Positions 34,906 to 44,600 of a stretch of 64,000 nt of DNA are shown in pieces. The DNA is taken from positions 5,567,501 through 5,631,500 of the forward strand of contig NZ_CP119422.1 of NCBI RefSeq assembly GCF_030506285.1. Direction: 5' to 3'. Each line of letters begins with the position of its first letter. The first letter of the stretch is position 1. The translations under genes and the position numbers were made by a program. The notes under the pieces are model-generated. The model had not been told where the DNA came from. It made no database searches and was given only the letters and a program-made list of their open reading frames with translations. This stretch comes from Catalinimonas niigatensis (lineage in GTDB: Bacteria > Bacteroidota > Bacteroidia > Cytophagales > Cyclobacteriaceae).

Positions 34906-37302
34906 ATGTGGGTGCGTAGTGGGATCATATTTTCTCTTTGTACTTTTCTTCCGATAGCACTAATTTTTGCCCAGGAAGCCGAAGTCACAGGTGTGGTGCA
35001 GGATTCTACAGCGCAGGGCATTGCTGATGTCAATGTAGAGGTCCGCGGTACAGGTGATGGTACTACAACTGATGCATCCGGTAACTTCCAATTATTTTTA
35101 CCTGCTGGAACATACGAACTGGTTTTCAGTCATGTGGAGTATCAACCTGATTCGCAACAGATTAGCCTTACTTCAGCGGATACGCTAGAGCTTAGGGTAG
35201 AAATGAAAGCAAGGTTAAGAGTTTTGGAAGAGGTAGAAGTGAGTGGGCAAAAAGATGAAGCCTTAAGGAGAGAAGCCGGAGTAACGACCATAGAACCCAA
35301 TGCCGCCAAGGTAGTACCCTCAGCCTTTGGAGATTTTACCAGAATACTGACAACTTTGCCCGGTGTGGTGAGCAACAATGAGCTTTCCTCCACCTACTCC
35401 GTTCGTGGTGGTAATTTTGATGAAAACTTAGTGTATGTTAATGATATTCCGGTATATCGTCCTTTTCTGGTAAGTGCCGGGCAGCAGGAAGGTCTGAGTT
35501 TTATCAATCCCGATCTGGTTGGTGCAGTTACTTTTTCTTCGGGAGGCTGGCAGGCAAAATACGGAGACAAGTTATCCTCTAATCTGAACGTTACCTACAA
35601 GACTCCCGATCAGACCCGGGCGACCGCTACGCTAAGCCTGCTGAATGGTGGCGTTCATCTGGAAGGAAGCTCCAAAAACAAACGCGTGCGTTATCTCATT
35701 GGAGGGCGTTATAAAACTGCCCAGTACCTGCTCAATACTTTAGAAACAGACGGAGAATACCTTCCCCGTTTTCTGGATTTACAATCTTATGTAAGCATTG
35801 ATCTGGACAATGATCCTGAAGATAATAAAACAGAACTAGGAATCCTGGGTGCGATTGCTGACAACCGCTATTTGGTTAGACCGGAAAGCAGAGAGACTAC
35901 TTTTGGTACCTTGGATCAGCCCTTCAGGCTTTTTGTAGGTTATGTAGGTCAGGAGATTCTGGATTATCGTACCTATCAGCTGGGACTCAAACTTACCCAC
36001 CGTATACAGGACTGGTGGACCACCAAATTGATTACTTCACGGGTTTCTACCCGAGAAAGAGAGTATTTTGACCTGGAGTCCGGCTATCGGCTTTGCGATA
36101 TTGATATCGCTCCCGGTTCACAGAATTTCAACCGTTGTGTTAATATTTTGGGGATTGGCAGCAATTACGCACACGCCCGTAACAAGCTGGAAGCAGAAAT
36201 TATCAACCTGGAAAACCGGCATGCCATGAGCCTAAACCGACGAAATACGCTGGAATTTGGACTTGGGTATGCCAATGAACGTATTGATGATGTGGTGCAA
36301 CAGTATGCTTTCAGCGATTCTTCCGGCTATTCTACGATTCATCAGAGTATTTCCAACGCTTTGGATTTAAACTCGCATCGCCTATTCGCTTTCGTTCAGA
36401 ATTCCACTGAATTAAATGAAGTACATACTTTTCATTATGGAGTCAGGGTCAATTACTGGACTGTCAATAACCAATGGCTGATAAGTCCTAGAATGCAGTA
36501 TTCCTTTAAGCCCGTAGGTTTACGTGATGTGGTATTTCGCTTTGCTGCCGGACTTTATCAGCAGCCGCCTTTCTATCGGGAGCTTAGAGACAGACAGGGA
36601 GAACTCAATACCGATGTGCTTGCTCAATCTTCTATGCATTTCATTGCGGGAGCAGATTATCGTTTTATTATGTTTGGGAGAGAATTTGCATTCCTATCAG
36701 AACTCTATTACAAGCATCTCTACAACGTAAACCCCTACGATGTGGATAATGTGCGTATCCGTTACTATGCTGGTAACAACGCTACTGCCTATGCCACCGG
36801 TGCGGATTTTAGAATCAGCGGTGAATTCATTCCGGGAGCAGAATCCTGGTTTAGCTTGGGTTTTCTACAAACCAAAGAAAATATAGAAGGAGATGGATTA
36901 GGTGATATTCGCCGTCCATCCGACCAACTGGTCAATTTTGGCATATTTTTCCAGGATCATTTCCCCAATGATCCCAGCACCCGGGTATATGTGAGCTTCC
37001 TCTATGGTTCAGGCTTACCTTTTGGTCCTCCGGAAAGTGTGCGCTACAGAAATTTTCTGGACGGACCGGATTATAAGAGACTGGATCTGGGGTTTTCAAA
37101 GCAGTTGAACTTCCGAAAGGAGAAGACCGAGGAAAATAGTTTTTTCCGTTCGTTGTGGCTGGGTCTGGAAATGTTGAATGTGCTGGGAGCGGAGAATACC
37201 ATCTCCTTTAGCTGGATTGACGATGTGCAGGGGCGACAATATGCAGTACCCAACCGTCTTTCTGCCCGTTTTATCAATGTCAAGCTGATTGCCCGTTACT
37301 AA
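34906..37302 (+). CDS. TonB-dependent outer-membrane receptor (non-SusC type)
   Basis: 798 residues with a signal peptide (IFSLCTFLPIALIFAQ), a carboxypeptidase-regulatory-like domain (about 25-105; GTGDGTTTDASGNFQLFL), a plug with GDFTRILTTLPGVVSNNELS and YSVRGGNFDENLVYVND, and a barrel with aromatic strand ends. It lacks the SusC signature and no SusD follows, so it belongs to the shorter receptors that take up metal chelates or small ligands. The stop overlaps the stop of the converging gene at 37299. It is probably cotranscribed with rpe. Confidence 0.9.
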   Translation: MWVRSGIIFSLCTFLPIALIFAQEAEVTGVVQDSTAQGIADVNVEVRGTGDGTTTDASGNFQLFLPAGTYELVFSHVEYQPDSQQISLTSADTLELRVEMKARLRVLEEVEVSGQKDEALRREAGVTTIEPNAAKVVPSAFGDFTRILTTLPGVVSNNELSSTYSVRGGNFDENLVYVNDIPVYRPFLVSAGQQEGLSFINPDLVGAVTFSSGGWQAKYGDKLSSNLNVTYKTPDQTRATATLSLLNGGVHLEGSSKNKRVRYLIGGRYKTAQYLLNTLETDGEYLPRFLDLQSYVSIDLDNDPEDNKTELGILGAIADNRYLVRPESRETTFGTLDQPFRLFVGYVGQEILDYRTYQLGLKLTHRIQDWWTTKLITSRVSTREREYFDLESGYRLCDIDIAPGSQNFNRCVNILGIGSNYAHARNKLEAEIINLENRHAMSLNRRNTLEFGLGYANERIDDVVQQYAFSDSSGYSTIHQSISNALDLNSHRLFAFVQNSTELNEVHTFHYGVRVNYWTVNNQWLISPRMQYSFKPVGLRDVVFRFAAGLYQQPPFYRELRDRQGELNTDVLAQSSMHFIAGADYRFIMFGREFAFLSELYYKHLYNVNPYDVDNVRIRYYAGNNATAYATGADFRISGEFIPGAESWFSLGFLQTKENIEGDGLGDIRRPSDQLVNFGIFFQDHFPNDPSTRVYVSFLYGSGLPFGPPESVRYRNFLDGPDYKRLDLGFSKQLNFRKEKTEENSFFRSLWLGLEMLNVLGAENTISFSWIDDVQGRQYAVPNRLSARFINVKLIARY

Positions 37303-37697
37303 GCCAATAGTACGTTTTGGGTAAAAGTGTGGAAGTCTTCCAAGTGCCTGGACGTGATTTTGAGATAAATGTTCTTTCCTTTGATTAAGCTGGCTTCCCG
37401 GATCAGTTTACGAAAAGCAATAAGCGACAAAAGCCTTTTGCTCAAAGCAATATCAATGACTTTGGTTTCTACTAACTTTTGAAAAATGGCAAGTTCATTT
37501 TTGTTAGACAGAACATCATGAGCCAAAACCCATTGATATCCCAATGCCACACAAGTTTTACAGGCATAGTCTAGTTGCTGAAGCAGGTATGTGTTTTTAA
37601 GAGTAGGTTCATACTGGCTTGCTTTTAATTCATACTCAAGTTTAGCAAGAGTATCACGTAATGTAATCGCTTTTTCTACCAATAAATCATGAGGCAT
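37299..37697 (-). CDS. HepT/DUF86-like helical protein lacking the catalytic His-Tyr motif
   Basis: 132 residues, all helical. The order of elements resembles HepT/YutE (DUF86) proteins: LLQQLDYACKTCVALGYQWV, then IFQKLVETKVIDIALSKRLL, then LIAFRKLIREASLIKG, then LKITSRHLEDFHTFTQNVL. HepT toxins carry R-x4-H-x-Y (R-N-x-L-V-H-x-Y) at the third element; here it reads RKLIREAS, so both His and Tyr are missing. No MntA-type nucleotidyltransferase gene is adjacent. If the assignment is right this is a non-catalytic orphan. The assignment rests on pattern only. Confidence 0.5.
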   Translation of the reverse strand: MPHDLLVEKAITLRDTLAKLEYELKASQYEPTLKNTYLLQQLDYACKTCVALGYQWVLAHDVLSNKNELAIFQKLVETKVIDIALSKRLLSLIAFRKLIREASLIKGKNIYLKITSRHLEDFHTFTQNVLLA

Positions 37698-37739
37698 GCG
37701 CGTAAATTTGAAGTAAAAAGAAGTTTTTTAATAAATATG

Positions 37740-37754
37740 CATCAAAATTTGATG
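37740..37754. repeat. 15-bp palindrome in divergent intergenic region
   Basis: CATCAAA-A-TTTGATG, 7-bp perfect arms. It lies between the divergent HepT-like and lpoB genes, 43 bp before the HepT-like start. It could be an operator. Confidence 0.35.
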
Positions 37755-37897
37755 TAATAAAAACATAGAAAGGTTAATTTTTTTAAATCAGAATATTGAT
37801 TTTCATCAATAAAATATTCTTTGACTATAATCTGTCAATTAAACTTAGTCCAGCATATACAAAATCCGTTAGAGAGAAATAAAGTTAAATTCGGTAT

Positions 37898-37905
37898 TAA
37901 TTTTG
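37898..37905 (+). promoter_or_regulatory. possible -7 box upstream of lpoB
   Basis: TAATTTTG fits TANNTTTG exactly, 46 bases upstream of the ATG at 37952. No convincing -33 box at the normal spacing. Confidence 0.25.
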
Positions 37906-37951
37906 CCTGTTAACGCTTATTATTTCACCCCCTTGTTTTAGATTAAAGATC

Positions 37952-38542
37952 ATGAAACCCACTATCAAAGCTTTTTCTCTCTTCGTTTTAGTAATCCTTA
38001 TTGGCCTCGGTTGCGCCCGCAAAACAGTAACCCGGGTAGACACCAATACTGACATTGACTTAAGTGGACGTTGGAATGACGCCGATTCCAGAAGGGTAGC
38101 TGAGGCGCTTTCTGAAAGTGTAATTGAGAGTGCTTGGCTGGAAAATTTTACCAGATATCATGACAGAAAACCCGTAGTCATCGTAGGCCTGATGACCAAC
38201 AAAAGCCATGAACATATAGAAGCAGAGACATTCATCAAAGACATTGAGAAAGAGATGATACGCACCGGTACGGTAAGGGTGGTGCAAAACAGCGTGTTCC
38301 GTGAGAAGCTTCGTGAAGAACGTGCCGATCAGCAGGAAATGGCTTCACCAGAAACCGCCAAAAGATGGGGTGCAGAGCTGGGTGCTGACTTCATGATGTT
38401 TGGTACGATCAATTCAATCGTAGATTCTGAGGGTAAACGTCAGGTTACTTTTTACCAGGTAGACCTGGAACTGGCCAATCTGGAAACCAATGAAATCGTG
38501 TGGCTGGATGGTAAAAAAATCAAAAAGTACATCGTCAACTGA
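37952..38542 (+). CDS. lpoB: penicillin-binding protein activator LpoB-like lipoprotein
   Basis: 196 residues with a lipoprotein signal (LFVLVILIGLGCARK). The core matches the LpoB family: RWNDADSRRVAEALSESV, PVVIVGLMTNKSHEHIEA, FIKDIEKEMIRTGTVRVV, then GAELGADFMMFGTINSIV. LpoB-type lipoproteins reach from the outer membrane to activate bifunctional peptidoglycan synthases in Enterobacteria; in Bacteroidota the same role is assumed. It is followed at 57 bp by a COG3014 gene, a common pairing. Confidence 0.8.
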   Translation: MKPTIKAFSLFVLVILIGLGCARKTVTRVDTNTDIDLSGRWNDADSRRVAEALSESVIESAWLENFTRYHDRKPVVIVGLMTNKSHEHIEAETFIKDIEKEMIRTGTVRVVQNSVFREKLREERADQQEMASPETAKRWGAELGADFMMFGTINSIVDSEGKRQVTFYQVDLELANLETNEIVWLDGKKIKKYIVN

Positions 38543-38598
38543 TATACTGCTTTTATTGATACTTCCGCCAGTTTTTTTAGTACCAGAAATCACCCTTC

Positions 38599-40041
38599 AT
38601 GAGACATATCTACAGGGTTAGGCATCTGCTTTTGCTCAGTATTTTGCTGCTGTGCTTTTCCTGCGCTTCCTATTACCAGATGAACTATAAGTTCAATCGC
38701 TATTTTGAAGAAGGGGAGATGGAGAAGGCTGAGAAAGTATTGGCAAACAGCAAGAAAGCTTCCGAAGGTAAAGCCAAGCTTTTGTATCATCTGAACAGAG
38801 GGCTAGTAGCTTCTCTTCAGGGAGAATATGAAGAGAGCAATCAGTTTTTTGAACAGGCGTATACGCTGGGCGAAGATCTTCGGAATAACTACTGGAATAC
38901 CGCTACCTCTCTGCTGCTTAATCCAAACTTCACGTATTATACCGGAGAAGATCATGAGCTTTTGCTCATTCATTACTATAAAGCACTCAACTTCCTAAAA
39001 ATGGATGACAGACAATCTGCTTTGGTAGAATGCAGACGTTTGAATATTAAATTGCAGCAACTCAGTGATAAGTACAAGTCCAATGTATTGGGGAAAAAGG
39101 GAAAATACAGCCGCGATGCTTTTGTGCATAACCTGATGGGAATTATTTACGATGCCGATCAGGATTATAACAATGCTTTCATCGCTTACCGGAATGCCAT
39201 AGAAATTTACCAGCAGGATTACCAGACGCTCTTTGGTGTTGGCCCGCCTGAGCAACTTAAAAAGGACCTGCTCAGAACAGCCTATCTGATGGGTTTTGAA
39301 ACGGAGTTAACAAGCTATGAAAAGCAGTTTGGAATAAAGTATCAACATGAAAAGCAGGAGGGAGGAGAATTGGTTTTTTTCTGGAACAATGGTTTGGGAC
39401 CGGTAAAAGATGAATGGAGTATCAACTTTGCTTTGGTAAGGGGGAGAGGTGGTGTTGTCAATTTTACCAACGACGCCCTTGGGCTCACATTTCCTTTCCA
39501 GTTGGAAAATGAGGAAGATTATGAAAAGAAAAACCTTAGCTCAGTAGAATTTATCAGGGTGGCTTTTCCCAAATATGTTGAGCGTCCCATGCTTTTTAAT
39601 AATGCCTATTTACTGCTGGGGCAAGGCAAAAAAATTACTCTGGAACAAGCTGAAAACATCAGTGAAATTGCCTTTCAATCTCTTCAGCAGCGGATGCTGA
39701 AGGAGTTTGGTGTTTCACTACTTCGTGTGGCTATCAAAAAAGCCACTGAATACAGTGTGCGCAAAGAAAACGATGATCTGGGAGCCGTAATTGGTCTGGT
39801 AAACGCCATTACCGAAAAAGCGGATACCCGCAACTGGCAAACCATTCCCCATTCCATTTACTATGGAAGAGCGAAGCTGCCAGAAGGACAGCAGCATATC
39901 AGTTTACATATGCAAGGGAATCCAAGGAATGGCCACAGCCGTGATCATGATTTTGTGGTAAACATCCAAAAAGGAAAAACAACCTTCCAGACTTTCCACT
40001 CCCTGGATACGGATTATGTCTATTCAGCTTTGAATTATTAG
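38599..40041 (+). CDS. COG3014-family TPR lipoprotein
   Basis: 480 residues with lipobox LLLCFSC. TPR-like helices fill the first half (KLLYHLNRGLVASLQGEYEE, SALVECRRLNIKLQQLSDKY, HNLMGIIYDADQDYNNAFIA), and the C-terminal half is beta-rich (VFFWNNGLGPVKDEWSINFA, ISLHMQGNPRNGHSRDHDFV). Proteins of this type lie next to LpoB-like lipoproteins in many genomes and are thought to act at the cell envelope. Probably cotranscribed with lpoB. It is followed by a tandem octamer repeat. Confidence 0.75.
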   Translation: MRHIYRVRHLLLLSILLLCFSCASYYQMNYKFNRYFEEGEMEKAEKVLANSKKASEGKAKLLYHLNRGLVASLQGEYEESNQFFEQAYTLGEDLRNNYWNTATSLLLNPNFTYYTGEDHELLLIHYYKALNFLKMDDRQSALVECRRLNIKLQQLSDKYKSNVLGKKGKYSRDAFVHNLMGIIYDADQDYNNAFIAYRNAIEIYQQDYQTLFGVGPPEQLKKDLLRTAYLMGFETELTSYEKQFGIKYQHEKQEGGELVFFWNNGLGPVKDEWSINFALVRGRGGVVNFTNDALGLTFPFQLENEEDYEKKNLSSVEFIRVAFPKYVERPMLFNNAYLLLGQGKKITLEQAENISEIAFQSLQQRMLKEFGVSLLRVAIKKATEYSVRKENDDLGAVIGLVNAITEKADTRNWQTIPHSIYYGRAKLPEGQQHISLHMQGNPRNGHSRDHDFVVNIQKGKTTFQTFHSLDTDYVYSALNY

Positions 40042-40100
40042 TATTTAAGTATTGTGGAATAATGGTTCTAATAACTCATGATTTAATTTACAAGTTTGCA

Positions 40101-40148
40101 CACCATAACACCATAACACCATAACACCATAACACCATAACACTCTAA
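40101..40148. repeat. tandem octamer repeat (CACCATAA x5 plus one degenerate copy)
   Basis: Five perfect copies of the 8-mer CACCATAA at 40101-40140, then CACTCTAA. It fills the short gap between the converging COG3014 and DUF1501 genes. It is a simple tandem repeat with no spacers. Confidence 0.9.
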
Positions 40149-40154
40149 TAAGCA

Positions 40155-41606
40155 TCAAGCAATAATATCATTCACTACCTTGCCATGCACGTCGGTCAGG
40201 CGGAATCTTCGACCTTGATGTTTGAAGGTGAGTTTTTCGTGATCTACACCCATCAAATACATCATAGTCGCCTGGAAATCATGTACATGTACCGGGTTTT
40301 TGGCAATGTTGTAGCCAAATTCACAGGTTTCTCCATAGGTAAAACCTTTCTTGACACCGCCTCCCGCCATCCAGATGGAGAAGCAACGTGGATGATGATC
40401 ACGGCCATAGCTGGTTTCAGTCAGCCTGCCCTGTGAGTAGTTGGTTCGTCCGAACTCTCCTCCCCAAATTACCAGAGTATCTTCCAGCAAACCCCTTTGT
40501 TTCAAATCCATAACCAGTGCAGCAGAAGCCTGATCGGTACTTTTTGCTTGAATCTTGATGTCGTTGGGCAGATTACCATGCTGATCCCAGCCTTGATGGT
40601 AAAGCTGCACAAATTTGACATCTCTTTCTATCAGTCGACGCGCCAGCAAACAATTGGCGGAATAAGAGCCGGGAACACGGGATTCAGGTCCATACATCTC
40701 ATAGATGTAATCCGGTTCATTGGAAATATCCATGGTATCGGGCACGGAGCTTTGCATGCGGTAAGCCATTTCGTACTGCGCAATGCGCGATGAGATTTCA
40801 GGGTCTTTTACTTTTTCATACTGAATCTGGTGCAGCTCTTTGAGATAATCCAGCATACGTCTCCGGCTGTTCTTTTTCAGGCCGGGAGGATCATTGAGGT
40901 AAAGTACCGGATCTTTGCCGGAGCGAAATTGTACGCCCTGATGCAGGGAAGGAAGGAAAGCGCTGCCCCACAGCTTGGCATACAAAGGCTGATCGCCCTC
41001 ACGTCCCCGCGATAGCAATACACAAAAGGAAGGTAGGTTTTGATTGTCACTGCCCAGACCCCAGCTTACCCAGGAGCCCATGGAAGGACGGCCATTTTGC
41101 TGTGAACCTGTCTGGAAGAAAGTGATGGCCGGATCATGGTTGATGGCTTCGGTGTACATGGATTTGACGAAACAAAGTTCATCTACCACCTGAGCGGTAT
41201 GCGGCATCAGCTCACTCACCCAGGCACCGCTCTGCCCATGCTGTTTGAAATCAAAGATGGAGCCAGCCATGGGAAAGGATTTCTGATGGGAGGTCATGCC
41301 GGTAAGGCGCTGTCCATCCCTTACCGAATCAGGAAGTTCTTCACCTCTTCTTTTTTGAAGCAATGGTTTGTAATCAAACAACTCCATCTGAGAGGGGCCA
41401 CCACTCTGGAAGAGATAGATCACTCTTTTGGCTTTGGGAGCAAAATGAAGTTTGTCCAGTGTACCGTCACTTCCGCCGGAAGCAATACCTGCCAGGCTTT
41501 GCACAGGATTGAGCAGAGAAGCCAGGGCTACACTTCCCAATCCCAAGGTGGATTTGGCTAAAAAATCTCTTCTTGATACGATGTCATGCTGACAATAATC
41601 ACTCAT
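40155..41606 (-). CDS. Tat-exported DUF1501 protein
   Basis: 483 residues. The twin-arginine signal SRRDFLAKSTLGLGSVALA marks export of a folded protein by Tat. DUF1501 features include FAPKAKRVIYLFQSGGPSQM, SWVSWGLGSDNQNLPSFCVL, DQHGNLPNDIKIQAKSTDQA and VIWGGEFGRTNYSQGRLTET; the fold belongs to the alkaline-phosphatase/sulfatase-like group, but no formylglycine Cys motif is present. It lies 81 bp downstream of the DUF1553 gene on the same strand; this pair is abundant in Planctomycetes and occurs in some Cytophagales. A role in degrading complex carbon is assumed, not shown. Confidence 0.92.
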   Translation of the reverse strand: MSDYCQHDIVSRRDFLAKSTLGLGSVALASLLNPVQSLAGIASGGSDGTLDKLHFAPKAKRVIYLFQSGGPSQMELFDYKPLLQKRRGEELPDSVRDGQRLTGMTSHQKSFPMAGSIFDFKQHGQSGAWVSELMPHTAQVVDELCFVKSMYTEAINHDPAITFFQTGSQQNGRPSMGSWVSWGLGSDNQNLPSFCVLLSRGREGDQPLYAKLWGSAFLPSLHQGVQFRSGKDPVLYLNDPPGLKKNSRRRMLDYLKELHQIQYEKVKDPEISSRIAQYEMAYRMQSSVPDTMDISNEPDYIYEMYGPESRVPGSYSANCLLARRLIERDVKFVQLYHQGWDQHGNLPNDIKIQAKSTDQASAALVMDLKQRGLLEDTLVIWGGEFGRTNYSQGRLTETSYGRDHHPRCFSIWMAGGGVKKGFTYGETCEFGYNIAKNPVHVHDFQATMMYLMGVDHEKLTFKHQGRRFRLTDVHGKVVNDIIA

Positions 41607-41623
41607 GTTTTACTTATTTTGAG

Positions 41624-41685
41624 GTTAAAAGTTGAAGGTTTAAGGTTGAACATTAACAGACAACTATTAACCAATAACTTTTAAC
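41624..41685 (-). repeat. inverted repeat between DUF1553 and DUF1501 genes
   Basis: GTTAAAAGTT (41624-41633) and AACTTTTAAC (41676-41685) are perfect 10-bp arms around a 42-nt loop rich in GGTTGAA-like repeats. In the polycistronic mRNA it would form a stem between the two genes. Confidence 0.5.
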
Positions 41686-41687
41686 AA

Positions 41688-44600
41688 TTATCTTTTAAAA
41701 ACGGCCTCGTCATAATTGACCAAAGTATTGGCCACCACTGTAAGCGCCGCCAGTTCTGCTTTGGCCAACTGCTGATCTCTCGGGTATTCGCCTACCTGCA
41801 AAAGACTATCTGCGCTGACAGGATCGCTTTTGAAAACCTCCAGTTCTTCCAGATAAAGGCTTTTCAATAATGCCAATTCACGAGAATCAGGTGTGCGACT
41901 GGTCAGGGCTTCAAAACCATAAGCAATCTGCTTTTCGGTGGCTTCACCTCCTTCTTTCATCATGCGTTCGGCCAGCAAACGGGAAGCTTCTATGTATTGC
42001 GGATCATTCAGCAAGATCAGCGCCTGTAAAGGAGTGCTGGTTTTTTGCCTTTTGACTACGCACAAATATTTTTCAGAAGCATCAAAGCTGATCATGGAGG
42101 GTGGGGGAGAACTTCTTTTCCAGATCGTATATAAACCTCTCCGATAAAGATTCTGCCCACTGTCTTCCACATATTCAGTGACATTGCGGGTAGCCAGTTC
42201 TTTCCACAAACCTTTGGGCTGATAAGGCTTGACACTGGGTCCACCGATGCTATCGGCCAGCAGTCCGCTGACCGCCAGGGCATTGTCGCGAATCATTTCA
42301 ACGGGCATACGATAGCTCGGACCTCTGGCCAGCCAAACGTTTTCGGGGTCCATCTCCAACTTTTCTTCATCAGGTATGGAGGATTGCTGATAAGTGGCTG
42401 ACATCACCATCATTTTCAGCAAAGCTTTCACATCCCAGCCGGATTCACGGAAATTCACTGCCAGCCAATCCAGTAATTCGGGATGAGATGGTAATTCTCC
42501 CTGACTGCCAAAGTCATCGGAAGTATTGACTAATCCTCTGCCAAAGAGCATTTGCCAGTAGCGATTGACCACTACCCTGGCTGTTAGGGGATGATCTTCA
42601 TGGATAAGCCACTTTGCCAGACCTAGTCTGTTCTTGGGCAAATCTGTCGGCATAGTCATGATGACTTCAGGGGTATTGGCACTGACCTCTTCCCCATGTG
42701 CATCATAAGCGCCACGTTCCAGGATAAAAGATTGACGCGGATAAGTACGGTCCTGCATCACCATCACTTCTTGCTGATCAGTCAGGATATCATTCTCTTT
42801 GCCACGCTCTTCAGTAAGGGACCTGAATTGCTTCTGGTAGTCCGGGTCAAAGTTTTCCAGGTAATAGTCCAGTAGCTTTTCCTGCTGATTCTCTGCCAGA
42901 AATGGTTTTAGATCTGCCGAAGCATCATACAACTTGCTGACTTCAGGAGCACTAAGTTTTTTGTCAAAAACCATGAATTCGTCTACCACAGCACCATCCA
43001 GGGTTTCTTCAAAGCGTTTGCCAATTTGTAAGTTTCCGCTTCCTCCCCAGCTTTCCCGATCTTTGCCATAACGGATAATGCTCTGTTCCAATTGATCGTT
43101 GAAAACAGTAAGGGTAAGCTCTTTTCCGTCTTGATAAATCTTAACGCCCTTTGCTTTGCTTGAACCGTCGTAGGTAAATACCAGGTGATGCCATTGGTTT
43201 GGCAAAATCCTTTCCTGGGTGCGTACTTCAATTCCATTGGCAGGATAGGTATGATTCAGACTAGCTGAAATGCTGCCATCGGGAAGAAGCATGAAGTCAT
43301 AACCGCGATTGCCATTAAACAGACCTCCCGAGCGGGAAAAAATGGGTCCATCCAGGCTGTCTTTTAGTGGTTTAAACCAGATACTGATGGTAAATGGCTG
43401 ATGCCGGTCAAAATAGCCTATTTCATCTCCCAAATCCACATAGCTGTCGCCCACCAGTTTCAGTCCCTTGCCAAACTTTGTCTCTACAATCTCCGGTTCC
43501 TGATCCTGTTGGTTCACCACCATATTGGCGGGTTTGGCCTGATTGGCCAGATTACGAAATTTATTGTCCATAGGCTGATCCAAAGGGTAATGACCAACTG
43601 CCTTGCGCAATTGTATGTTGGGTTGCTCAGGCAGCGCATTTTTCCACTGTTCAAAAGCCTGCTGATGTTTCTCATGGTTCGGAGCCACTTTTTTTTCCAG
43701 GTCCACAATCTTTTCTTCAATAAAAGCCAATTGCTCTTCCGCTTCCTCACTGGTCAGAATCAGGGTAGGGCTGGCTTCGCCCATGTAAGGAATCTGCCCA
43801 GCCTCATTGACATTATTAAAGAAAGCGAACATCTCATAATATTCCTTTTGAGAAACAGGGTCGTACTTATGGTCATGGCAGCGGGCACATTCCAGCGTGA
43901 GCCCCAGGAAAGCTTTACCCAAAGTATTGGTACGGTCAGCCACGTATTCAACCCGGTATTCTTCATCCACAATGCCACCTTCCTGACTTTGTAGATGATT
44001 GCGGTTGAAGCCGGTAGCTAAAATCTGCTCTTCGCCAGGATTGGGAAGCATGTCACCAGCCAGTTGCCAGAGGATAAAATCATCGTAAGGCAGGTTTTTA
44101 TTGAAAGCCTGGATGACCCAATCTCGCCAGGGCCACATATTGCGCATCCCATCATCTTGGTAGCCGTGGCTGTCGGCATAGCGAGCGACATCCAGCCACT
44201 CTGAGGCCATACGTTCTCCGTAACGTTCTGAGTCTAAAAGCTTGTCCACCGCCTGTTCATAGGCATGAGGAGACTCATTTTTGAGGAAGTCTTCCAGTTC
44301 TTCTACGGTTGGAGGCAGACCTGTCAGGTCAAAACTGAGCCTTCGGAGCAAGGTGGTTTTTTCTGCCTGAAGAGCAGGTTGCCATTGCTGGCTTTCCATT
44401 TTCGCCAACACAAAATGATCAATCTCATTTCTGGGCCAGCCAGTGTTCTGTACTTCTGGTACTTCAGACTTCTCGGGTTTAATGAATGACCAGTGAGGTT
44501 CATATTCAGCCCCTTCTTCAATCCATTGCCGGATCAGTTCAACTTCTTCTGCTGTAATTTTCAGGTTGGATTCCGGCGGTGGCATCCTTGTTTCAGGATC

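Noticed and set aside
37299-37697. Active HepT/MntA toxin-antitoxin system
   Set aside because: The RNase motif His and Tyr are absent and no nucleotidyltransferase antitoxin gene is adjacent.
40101-40148. CRISPR-like array
   Set aside because: The octamers are contiguous with no spacers and too short for CRISPR repeats; no cas genes are present.
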